Shown here: positions 16,835-23,357 of the stretch, piece after piece
How positions within the stretch are numbered: the first letter of the stretch is position 1
Layout of the letters: each line of letters opens with the position of its first letter
Translations under genes and position numbers: made by a program
DNA from: an uncultured Collinsella sp.
GTDB taxonomy: Bacteria; Actinomycetota; Coriobacteriia; Coriobacteriales; Coriobacteriaceae
Assembly (NCBI GenBank): GCA_900545605.1
Contig: UQZL01000013.1
Location: 1 to 46,757, forward strand
Direction: 5' to 3'
Length of the DNA: 46,757 nt
Notes under the pieces: model-generated
What the model was told of the DNA's origin: nothing
What the model saw: only the letters and a program-made list of their open reading frames with translations
Databases searched by the model: none

Positions 16835-18133
16835 GGGGGTGCGGACGATTTCTTGGACCGCGCCTAGGCGTATCCAAGCTTCCTGCGGTACTCCATCGGG
16901 CTGAGCCACCCGAGGGACTTCTTGATCCGCTCCTCACGATAGTATACGAGGTAGGCCTCGAGCCTGCCCATGAACTCCCCGGCCGTCACGCCCTCCCAGT
17001 CCCTGTAGCGGAAGAACTCGTTCTTGAGGCGGCCGAAGAAGCCCTCGCAGGCCGAGTTGTCCGGGCTGCAGCCCTTCGCGGACATGCTCCTGACCAGCCC
17101 GTTCTCCTCGCAGTTCCCGATCCACTCCGGCCAGCGGTAGTGGCCGCCGCGGTCCGAGTGGATCGTCGTGCGGGCGCCCGCCGGCCTGGCCGCGCAGGCC
17201 TTGAGCAGGCTCGAGTTCGCGAGGCGCTTGTCGGGGTGCAGCCCGATCGACCAGGCGACGGGCATCCCGTCGAAGCAGTCGGCTATCGGGCTCAGGTAGA
17301 CCTTCTCGCCGCCCGGGAGCCTGAACTCGGTGATGTCGGTGAGCCACAGCCGGTTGGGCTCGTCGGCGTGGAAATTCCTGTTCACGAGGTTCTCCGGTGC
17401 CTTGGAGACCTCGCCGGCGTAGGAGCTGTAGCCCCGGGCGCGCCTCTTGTTGTAGACGACCTCGAGGCCCTCCTCGCGCATCACGCGGGCCACGCGCTTC
17501 TCGCTGGCGCGGACGCCCTCGCGGCGCAGGCGCGCCCAGACGGTGCGGTACCCCCAGCACCCCGAGCCCTCGCGGAAGATGCGCACCACGCGGTCGCGTA
17601 TGTCGGCGTCGCGGTCGCGCGGCGCGGCGACGCGGGGCCTCCAGTACTCATAGGAGCTCTTCGATATCCTCAAGAAACCTGTGATCGAGCGGAGGGGCAG
17701 GGCGGTCGCCAGCCTCAATCTCTCGCCGAGCTCGCACTTGCTCCTGTTCGAGATCGAAGCCGGGTCCCACCCTTCCGCTTTTAGGTCGGCCAACACCGCC
17801 CTGAGCAGCAGGTTCTCTATCTGGTCCTCGTTGAGCCCGGCGAGCGGGCCGGTCGCGGGCGGGGCGTAGATCGACTTGTCGGGGCCCAAGCTGGCCTCCT
17901 TCCGGCGCGGTTTCCTCGCACCGATTCTACAGCGCGCCCCGGTGTAGCTGTGCGGGAGGTGCCCCGTCGCCCACTTCTTGGCCGCGCCCACCGTGACCCC
18001 CGCGAACTTCGCGGCGGCGGTCGGCCCCATGCCGTCCTCCGTCGCCAGGAGGAAGAGCTCGACCTTCTCCCTGCTGTACATGCGAACCTCCAGTCCGGAC
18101 CGCTTCACGGTCCAACTTTCTGTCCGCACCCCC
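16835..18133 (-). mobile_element. IS3-family insertion sequence, 1299 bp, intact
   Basis: Terminal inverted repeats GGGGGTGCGGAC (16835-16846) and GTCCGCACCCCC (18122-18133). Pairing continues, after six unmatched bases, with TTGGACC (16853-16859) and GGTCCAA (18109-18115). AAA flanks both ends (16832-16834, 18134-18136), a 3-bp target duplication typical of parts of the IS3 family. It carries a single transposase gene on the minus strand. Confidence 0.85.
16864..18081 (-). CDS. IS3-family transposase, single ORF
   Basis: 405 residues from the ATG at 18081 (MYSREKVELF), preceded by GGAGG five bases upstream. The frame can be extended to 18135, but that start lies partly outside the element. 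An N-terminal helix-turn-helix (about residues 1-45, AAKFAGVTVGAAKKW) is followed by a HTH_21-like region (RDRVVRIFREGSGCWGYRTV) and the rve integrase core. Catalytic acids are in LTDITEF (Asp), IHSDRGGHY (Asp) and ACEGFFGRLKNEF (Glu), so the DDE triad is intact. OrfA and OrfB are continuous here, without the programmed frameshift usual in IS3. The DRGG-HY and SPMEYRR signatures are normal, and the enzyme could be active. Confidence 0.9.
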   Translation of the reverse strand: MYSREKVELFLLATEDGMGPTAAAKFAGVTVGAAKKWATGHLPHSYTGARCRIGARKPRRKEASLGPDKSIYAPPATGPLAGLNEDQIENLLLRAVLADLKAEGWDPASISNRSKCELGERLRLATALPLRSITGFLRISKSSYEYWRPRVAAPRDRDADIRDRVVRIFREGSGCWGYRTVWARLRREGVRASEKRVARVMREEGLEVVYNKRRARGYSSYAGEVSKAPENLVNRNFHADEPNRLWLTDITEFRLPGGEKVYLSPIADCFDGMPVAWSIGLHPDKRLANSSLLKACAARPAGARTTIHSDRGGHYRWPEWIGNCEENGLVRSMSAKGCSPDNSACEGFFGRLKNEFFRYRDWEGVTAGEFMGRLEAYLVYYREERIKKSLGWLSPMEYRRKLGYA

Positions 18134-18258
18134 AAACAGGAACTATTTCACCGCAACTGCTGAGGGGATAGACTGCGGCGGCGACAGAGGCAACGGCAGC
18201 GGCGTCGGCAGCTGTGGTAGCGGTAATGGCGGCTGGCAGGGTGTTTTTCGCCTGCTTG

Positions 18259-21027
18259 CTACAGCAGTTCGCCGTGGCGGGCGATGTAGCGGCGTTTTGC
18301 CAGCTGGGTGAGCGCGATGTAGGCGGTGACGATGCCGATGAGCAGCGCGAAAAAGCTTGTGGGCAGCGTCATGAGGCCGAGTGCATCGGCGATGGGGCTT
18401 GCCGGCAGCCAGGTGACAAGCGCCAGGCCTAGCACGGTGAGCGCGCACAGCGCGGGCGCGGCGTGGTCGCGCGGGCTCGGCAGGCGCGGGGAGCGCAGCA
18501 TGTGGATCACAAGCGTCTGCGACCACATGGACTCGACAAACCAGCCGCTTTGGAAGAGCGCAGCAAAGGTCGCTATACCCGCGACGTTGCCCGTCCCGGC
18601 GAGCTCGGACCAGCTTGCGCCTACGGTGGCAGGGCACACCACAAAGAAGAGCGCGGCGAAGGTCACGATGTCAAACAGCGAACTCACGGGGCCCAGCTCG
18701 AGCATAAAGCCCTTGATGGACGCGGCATCCCAAGCACGCGGGCGGGCAGTCCAGGCGTCATCGACGGTGTCCCACGGCAGCGCGATGCACACGATCTCGT
18801 AGACGAGCGATAGCAGCACCAGCTGCAGAGCGCTCATAGGCAAAAACGGCAAGAACAAGCTCGCGACGGTCACGGACAGCACGTTGCCAAAGTTGGAGCT
18901 CACCGTGGTCTTGAGGTACTTGAGCAGGTTGCCGTAGGTGCGGCGGCCTTCGATGATGCCGCGCTCGAGCACGCCCAGGTCCTTCTGAAGCAAGATGATA
19001 TCGGCGGATTCCTTGGTAATATCGACGGCCGAATCGACCGAGATGCCGCAATCGCTCGCACGCATGGCGGCGGCGTCGTTGATGCCGTCGCCCATAAAGC
19101 CCACGGTGTGGCCGAGCATCTCGCGCATGACACGTACCAGGCGCGCCTTCTGCAGCGGCGAGAGCTTGGCGAAGAGGTGGGTTTTCTCGGCGCGCTCGGC
19201 AAGTTCGGCGTCATCGAGCGCATCGATCTCGGAGCCGAGCAAGACGTCGCTCGCATCGATACCAATCTGCTCGCAGACGGTGGCGGCGACGCGGTCGTTG
19301 TCGCCGGTTAGGATCTTGACCGCCACGCCCTTGGCCTCGAGGGTGGCGACGGCGCCCGCGGCACTTGCTTTGGGCGGATCGAGGAAGGCCAAAAAGCCCA
19401 TCAGCACCATGTCGCACTCGTCGGCGATGCCAAACTCGCCCACGCAGCGCGGATTGGTCTTCTGCGCCACGGCAATTACGCGTAGGCCCTCGGCGTTAAG
19501 TCCGGCGATCTGCTTGCGAATCTGGGCGAGCTTCTCGTCGGTGAGCGGCTGAGCGATGCCATCGATCTCGACAAAGGAGCAGATCTCGAGCATTTCCTCG
19601 GCAGCGCCCTTGGTAACCATCTGGGTTTTGCCTTGGGCGTCGGCGACAACTACGCTCAGGCGACGGCGCGAGAAATCGAAGGGAACCTCGTCGACCTTGG
19701 TGTAGCGGTCGCGCAGGCTCTGGCCCAGCATGGAATCGGGTGCGACGGTCGAGGGCGTCACATCGGCGCGGTCGATTACGGCCAGGTCGATAAGATTTTT
19801 GAGGCCGGTCTGGAAGAAGCTGTTCAAAAACGCATGGCGCAGCACGCGCGCGTCCTCGTTGCCATCGGTGTTGAGGTAGCGCTCGAGCACGATGCGGTCT
19901 TCGGTGAGGGTGCCGGTCTTGTCGCAGCACAGGACGTCCATCGCTCCGAGGTTTTGAATCGCCGGCAGCTCCTTGACGATAACCTGGCGACGGATGAGGT
20001 CCTTGGCGCCCTGCGACAGGCTCGTGGTCACGATGACGGGAAGCATCTGCGGCGTGATGCCCACGGCCACGCTCGTGGCGAACAGCAGCGCGTCGATGAC
20101 GTTGCCCTTGGTGGCGGCGTTGATGGCAAAGACGGCCGGCGCCATAACGAGCATCAGGCGCACCAGCAGCATGGAGACGCTCGAGACGCCGCGGTCAAAC
20201 GCGCTCTTTTCGCCGCGCCCGTTGAGCATCTTGGCGATGCCGCCCAGGTAGGTGTCCGAGCCGGTGGCAACGACAAGCGCCATGGCGGCGCCGTTTTGCA
20301 CGGAGGTGCCGGTAAAGACGATGTTCTTGCAGGCAGAGAGTGGCAGTGCGGAGCCGTCGGCGCCCTCGACGACGGTGACGGCGGTGGTCTTCTCGACGGC
20401 CTCGCTCTCGCCGGTGAGTGCGGACTCGATGACAAACAGGTCGCGCGCGGTGATGATGCGGGCATCTGCCGGCACCATATCGCCGGCAGAGAGACGGATT
20501 ACATCGCCGGGGACGAGCTCGTCGAAGGGGATCTCGATGCGCTCGCCGTCGCGCAGGGCGGTGCAAGTGTTGGAGACCAGGTCCTTGAGGGCCTCGGCCG
20601 CATTGCCGCTGCGGGCTTCCTGAATAAACTTCATGCCGCCCGATACCAGCAGCATGGTGCCGATGACGATGACCGTGGAGGGGTCGCGCTGCGGTTCGGG
20701 CACGGCGAGCACGTCGATGTAGAGCGAGACCAGTGCGAGCGCGGCGAGGATGCCGGCGAAGGGATCGATGAACGCGTCGGCGATGCGGCGGGCGAGCGTT
20801 TTGGTCGTTGCCTCGATGGTGTTGGGGCCGACGGCGTTCAGGCGCTCAGTTGCCTGCTCGACGGTGAGGCCGTTTGCCGTGGCGTCAAGCAGTACGAGGG
20901 CGTCCTCGGCACTATGGGTGGCGGCGAATATGGTGTTCTTGGACAGGCCGGTATGAGCGGCAGGGCGCGCCGTGCGGCGGCGCTTGGAGATGGCTTCGAG
21001 TACCGTGACGGTTTTGAGCATCAGCAT
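18259..21027 (-). CDS. mgtA: Magnesium-translocating P-type ATPase
   Basis: 922 residues, the usual length for MgtA/MgtB. Seen in order: a soluble N-terminus; membrane segments (AGILAALALVSLYIDVLAV); the actuator motif LTGESEAVE; PQMLPVIVTTSLSQGA; the phosphorylation site CCDKTGTLTED; the hinge MGDGINDAAAMRASDCGIS, with VDSAVDITKESADIILL typical of the Mg2+ subgroup; and a C-terminal six-helix block. It moves Mg2+ into the cell at low external Mg2+. The start at 21027 has GGAGG five bases upstream. A 200-base leader contains a short ORF and a long-range stem (separate entries). The 100 bp between its stop and the IS3-carrying repeat hold nothing recognisable. Confidence 0.92.
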   Translation of the reverse strand: MLMLKTVTVLEAISKRRRTARPAAHTGLSKNTIFAATHSAEDALVLLDATANGLTVEQATERLNAVGPNTIEATTKTLARRIADAFIDPFAGILAALALVSLYIDVLAVPEPQRDPSTVIVIGTMLLVSGGMKFIQEARSGNAAEALKDLVSNTCTALRDGERIEIPFDELVPGDVIRLSAGDMVPADARIITARDLFVIESALTGESEAVEKTTAVTVVEGADGSALPLSACKNIVFTGTSVQNGAAMALVVATGSDTYLGGIAKMLNGRGEKSAFDRGVSSVSMLLVRLMLVMAPAVFAINAATKGNVIDALLFATSVAVGITPQMLPVIVTTSLSQGAKDLIRRQVIVKELPAIQNLGAMDVLCCDKTGTLTEDRIVLERYLNTDGNEDARVLRHAFLNSFFQTGLKNLIDLAVIDRADVTPSTVAPDSMLGQSLRDRYTKVDEVPFDFSRRRLSVVVADAQGKTQMVTKGAAEEMLEICSFVEIDGIAQPLTDEKLAQIRKQIAGLNAEGLRVIAVAQKTNPRCVGEFGIADECDMVLMGFLAFLDPPKASAAGAVATLEAKGVAVKILTGDNDRVAATVCEQIGIDASDVLLGSEIDALDDAELAERAEKTHLFAKLSPLQKARLVRVMREMLGHTVGFMGDGINDAAAMRASDCGISVDSAVDITKESADIILLQKDLGVLERGIIEGRRTYGNLLKYLKTTVSSNFGNVLSVTVASLFLPFLPMSALQLVLLSLVYEIVCIALPWDTVDDAWTARPRAWDAASIKGFMLELGPVSSLFDIVTFAALFFVVCPATVGASWSELAGTGNVAGIATFAALFQSGWFVESMWSQTLVIHMLRSPRLPSPRDHAAPALCALTVLGLALVTWLPASPIADALGLMTLPTSFFALLIGIVTAYIALTQLAKRRYIARHGELL

Positions 21028-21076
21028 AGGGTCCTCCTTGTTGAGGGGAGTTAGCGTACGTGTCGTATTTGCTTCA

Positions 21077-21218
21077 AAAAACCTAGATGTCGCTCACGTC
21101 AAGCTCTTGAGCCCACAAAGGGTGCAGCGCGCCTTTGCGGTGGTTTTGGCGATCTGCCGGTGGCGTTTATGCGTGTGCGGAGTCCTCGCGGCGCGCCGAG
21201 GGCGACATGCAGGTTTTT
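21077..21218 (-). promoter_or_regulatory. Long-range stem in the mgtA leader
   Basis: In the transcript, AAAAACCTGCATGTCGC (plus 21202-21218) can pair with GCGACATCTAGGTTTTT (plus 21077-21093): 8 and 7 base pairs around a 2-base internal mismatch. It encloses about 108 nt and ends in a U-run. The 5' strand overlaps codons 7-13 of the leader ORF, so its translation could compete with pairing. No match to the M-box consensus was recognised. Confidence 0.55.
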
Positions 21219-21238
21219 CGACTAGGACTGCCTTCCAT
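21167..21238 (-). CDS. Possible 23-residue leader peptide upstream of mgtA
   Basis: ATG at 21238 with AGGAGG six bases upstream, one of the best ribosome binding sites in the window. It reads MEGSPSRKTCMSPSARRED, then SAHA and TAA. It is too short for standard gene calls and has no recognised homologue. It lies about 140 bp before mgtA on the same strand, overlapping the 5' arm of a long-range stem. By analogy with short leader ORFs that control Mg2+ transporter genes in enteric bacteria, it may couple translation to mgtA read-through; that is inference. Confidence 0.45.
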   Translation of the reverse strand: MEGSPSRKTCMSPSARREDSAHA

Positions 21239-21317
21239 GGCACACCTCCTAAAGGCCGAGCGCAGCGCGCTTTGGGTATCTCGTACCCCTTTTTAATCCG
21301 CCCGTATTCTTGATGAG

Positions 21318-21338
21318 GGGGTTTGACATGTCAACCCC
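21318..21338. promoter_or_regulatory. Near-perfect palindrome between mgtA leader and pyrE
   Basis: GGGGTTTGACATGTCAACCCC has 10-bp arms with one bulged T, centred on GACATGTC. It could be an operator for either divergent gene. A TTGACA lies inside it, but no matching -10 is found 16-18 bases on. The rest of 21239-21464 holds nothing else recognised. Confidence 0.45.
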
Positions 21339-21464
21339 ATTGTTCGGAAAACCATTCCCCCTGACAAAGCCTTTACGGAATGCCGTGGCCCCAAAGCGCG
21401 CCCGCATCGACGCTTCGCCTGCGCTAAACTGGAAGGCACGTACGCGATTACGAGAGGAGCCCGC

Positions 21465-22148
21465 ATGGAGGCTTACAAGCAAGAGTTCATCAAGTTTATG
21501 GTCGAGTCCGACGTCCTTAAGTTCGGCAGCTTTACGCTCAAGAGCGGCCGTCAGTCCCCGTTCTTTATGAACGCCGGCGCTTACGTGACGGGCTATCAGC
21601 TCAAGAAGCTGGGCGAGTATTACGCCCAGGCCATCCACGATAACTTTGGCGACGACTTTGATGTGCTGTTTGGACCGGCCTACAAGGGTATTCCGCTGGC
21701 CGTCGTGACCGCAATTGCCTACCACGAGCTGTACGGCAAGGAGGTCAAGTACTGCTGCGACCGCAAGGAGGCCAAGGACCACGGTGCCGATAAGGGCAAC
21801 CTGCTGGGTTATGAGCCCAAGGACGGCGACCGTGTGGTCATGGTCGAGGACGTTACCACCAGCGGCAAGTCCATCGACGAGACCTATCCCAAGGTCAAGG
21901 CTGCTGCCGACGTCGAAATCAAGGGCCTCATCGTGTCCCTCAACCGCATGGAGGTCGGCAAGGGCGGCGTGACTACCGCGCAGAAGGAGATCGAGGCCAA
22001 GTACGGCTTCCCTGTCGCGAGCATCGTTTCCATGGCCGAGGTCGTCGAGACCCTCTACAACCACGAGATCGACGGCAAGGTCGTCATCGATGACGAGCTC
22101 AAGGCCGCCATCGACGCCTACTACGAGCAGTACGGAGCTCAGGAGTAG
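21465..22148 (+). CDS. pyrE: Orotate phosphoribosyltransferase
   Basis: 227 residues. Joins orotate and PRPP to give OMP in pyrimidine synthesis, in the cytoplasm. The PRPP-binding motif VVMVEDVTTSGKS is complete, preceded by FGPAYKGIPLAV; CCDRKEAKDHGADKGNLLG is the flexible loop with the lysines that reach the substrate. The N-terminal SFTLKSGRQSPFFMNAG is typical. GAGAGGAG stands before the ATG. It has no pyrimidine neighbours here and sits alone between the mgtA leader and structured repeat A, which probably serves as its terminator. Confidence 0.93.
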   Translation: MEAYKQEFIKFMVESDVLKFGSFTLKSGRQSPFFMNAGAYVTGYQLKKLGEYYAQAIHDNFGDDFDVLFGPAYKGIPLAVVTAIAYHELYGKEVKYCCDRKEAKDHGADKGNLLGYEPKDGDRVVMVEDVTTSGKSIDETYPKVKAAADVEIKGLIVSLNRMEVGKGGVTTAQKEIEAKYGFPVASIVSMAEVVETLYNHEIDGKVVIDDELKAAIDAYYEQYGAQE

Positions 22149-22151
22149 GTG

Positions 22152-22300
22152 GTTACGCGGGTTTACCAACCCGCGTAACGGCCCGACGCTGCGCGCCGCC
22201 CAGGGCGACAATTTGTCATTCAAAAGGCGAGGCATGACCAGAAGGTCTATGCCTTGCCTTTTTCATGCCAACTTGTTCGCTCTGGACGTCGCTCACTGTC
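22152..22300 (+). repeat. Structured repeat family, copy A
   Basis: Hairpin I: GTTACGCGGGTT, loop TACC, AACCCGCGTAAC (22152-22179). Linker CGACGCTGCGCG (22184-22195). An imperfect outer stem then encloses the inner hairpin GGCATGACC-AGAA-GGTCTATGCC, followed by a T-run. The element ends GCTCACTGTC. It starts 3 bp after pyrE and is likely transcribed with it. Compare copies at 30276 and 32402. Confidence 0.75.
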
Positions 22301-22337
22301 CGTCCTCTTCTTGCGGCGTTGCCTTGCTCCGGATGGG

Positions 22338-22366
22338 TAGTCATTGGGGACGTTCTTAAATGACTA
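22338..22366 (+). repeat. Dispersed GGGGACG-loop hairpin repeat, copy 3
   Basis: TAGTCATT, loop GGGGACGTTCTTA, AATGACTA. It lies 38 bp after structured repeat A, the same association as at 30453. Confidence 0.7.
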
Positions 22367-22375
22367 GTCAGAAAT

Positions 22376-22439
22376 GAGCGTGGATAATCTCCCGGTTTTG
22401 GTCTATGTACGGCCTCAAAGTGGGAGATTATCCACGCTC
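22376..22439. terminator. Perfect 18-bp inverted repeat after the RpiR gene
   Basis: Arms GAGCGTGGATAATCTCCC (22376-22393) and GGGAGATTATCCACGCTC (22422-22439) around a 28-nt spacer, 4 bp past the stop codon of the minus-strand regulator. No T-run follows, so it may stabilise the 3' end or stop transcription by another route. Confidence 0.6.
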
Positions 22440-22443
22440 GTCG

Positions 22444-23298
22444 CTACTTGAGCCCCGGGAGGCGGGTGTAGGGGAACGAGCGCTCCAGGAATTCGGAGCA
22501 GTGGGCGTAGTCTTTGGCGAAGTAGCTGCTGTAGAGCGAATCGAGCACGTATTGCACGGCGATATGGCTGGCGAACTGCGTGATGCGATGCGTCATGCTC
22601 TCGTGGTCACTCACCGTAAGGTAGGCGGCAAAGCCAGGGTGAATGCGCGCGCAATAAGGCGTGCCGATGACGATGACCGGGACATGTCGACTGCTGAGGA
22701 TCGGCAAGATGTCCTTGAGGTTGGGGGCAAGGCCGCTGTAGGAGATGACGATTGCCGCATGGTCGGGGCCCGAGGCGAGCGCCGTTCGCACCTGGGCCTC
22801 GACACCGTCGTGGCACGTCGCGCTTTTACCGGCGGAGAGCAGGCGGTCGCGGAACATTCCCGCTGGATAGAGGTTGTGCGAGCCCGTGTAGATGTCGACC
22901 TGTCGGGCGTTCGCAATGAGCTTGGCGGCGTGGTCAAGCTGCGTGGGGTCGAGCAGCTCCTGCGTTTCGGCCAGCGTGGTCTGGTAGAGCCCCTCCATGC
23001 GCTCCATAACCTGCGCGGGGCTGGACGTAGCATCAAAGGGAAAGTTGATGTCCACGTCGCGCCGGTTGCCCGCCTCGGTTGCCAAGCGAATAAGCTCGAC
23101 CTTGAGGTCTTTGAATCCCTCGAGGCCGAGCTTTTTGCAAAAACGGTGCACACTCGCGACCGAAACGTTGGTGCGTGCGGCAAATTCCTTAATAGAAAGC
23201 CCGCGGATGTCCTCGCCGATGGCAAGGGCTGCAATGCCGAGCTGTTGCTCGGTAGGGGTAAGGCCCTGTGCCTCGGAAATCTTGCGTTTGATATCCAT
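22444..23298 (-). CDS. MurR/RpiR family transcriptional regulator
   Basis: 284 residues from the ATG at 23298 (MDIKRKISEAQ), with GGGAG five bases upstream; the frame could open at 23328 but lacks such a site there. The N-terminal 77 residues are an HTH_6 domain (LSIKEFAARTNVSVASVHRFCKKLG). The C-terminal half is a SIS sugar-phosphate-binding domain (VDIYTGSHNLYPAGMFRDRL, AAIVISYSGLAPNLKDIL). Such regulators respond to phosphosugars. It is followed in the same direction by nothing close, and lies downstream of the GH106-like gene on the minus strand, so it probably controls that gene or the nearby phosphoglucosidase; that is inference. Confidence 0.88.
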   Translation of the reverse strand: MDIKRKISEAQGLTPTEQQLGIAALAIGEDIRGLSIKEFAARTNVSVASVHRFCKKLGLEGFKDLKVELIRLATEAGNRRDVDINFPFDATSSPAQVMERMEGLYQTTLAETQELLDPTQLDHAAKLIANARQVDIYTGSHNLYPAGMFRDRLLSAGKSATCHDGVEAQVRTALASGPDHAAIVISYSGLAPNLKDILPILSSRHVPVIVIGTPYCARIHPGFAAYLTVSDHESMTHRITQFASHIAVQYVLDSLYSSYFAKDYAHCSEFLERSFPYTRLPGLK

Positions 23299-23328
23299 GC
23301 GAACTCCCACACTCAACAAACCTGCCAA

Positions 23329-23357
23329 AAAGGGACAGGTTTATTTTGGCAGGTTTT
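23329..23357 (+). repeat. 29-bp inverted repeat, left copy
   Basis: AAAGGGACAGGTTTATTTTG, then GCAGGTTTT. Its exact reverse complement is at 27034-27062. It supplies the stop codon and last codons (LPK) of the GH106-like gene. The flanking AAACCTGCCAAAA at 23318-23330 makes this copy a palindrome by itself. Confidence 0.8.

Larger units (their letters stand above)
16790..18158. repeat. Palindromic repeat interrupted by the IS3 element
   Basis: Left arm AGTTGCGGTGGAATAGTCCCT (16790-16810, trimmed here) and right arm AGGAACTATTTCACCGCAACT (18138-18158). With the IS and one AAA removed, the sequence aligns end to end with the uninterrupted 67-bp copy at 46552-46618. Confidence 0.85.

Noticed and set aside
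21028..21240. M-box (ykoK) Mg2+ riboswitch before mgtA
   Set aside because: None of the conserved M-box segments I know could be found; the region is better described as a short ORF plus a long-range stem.
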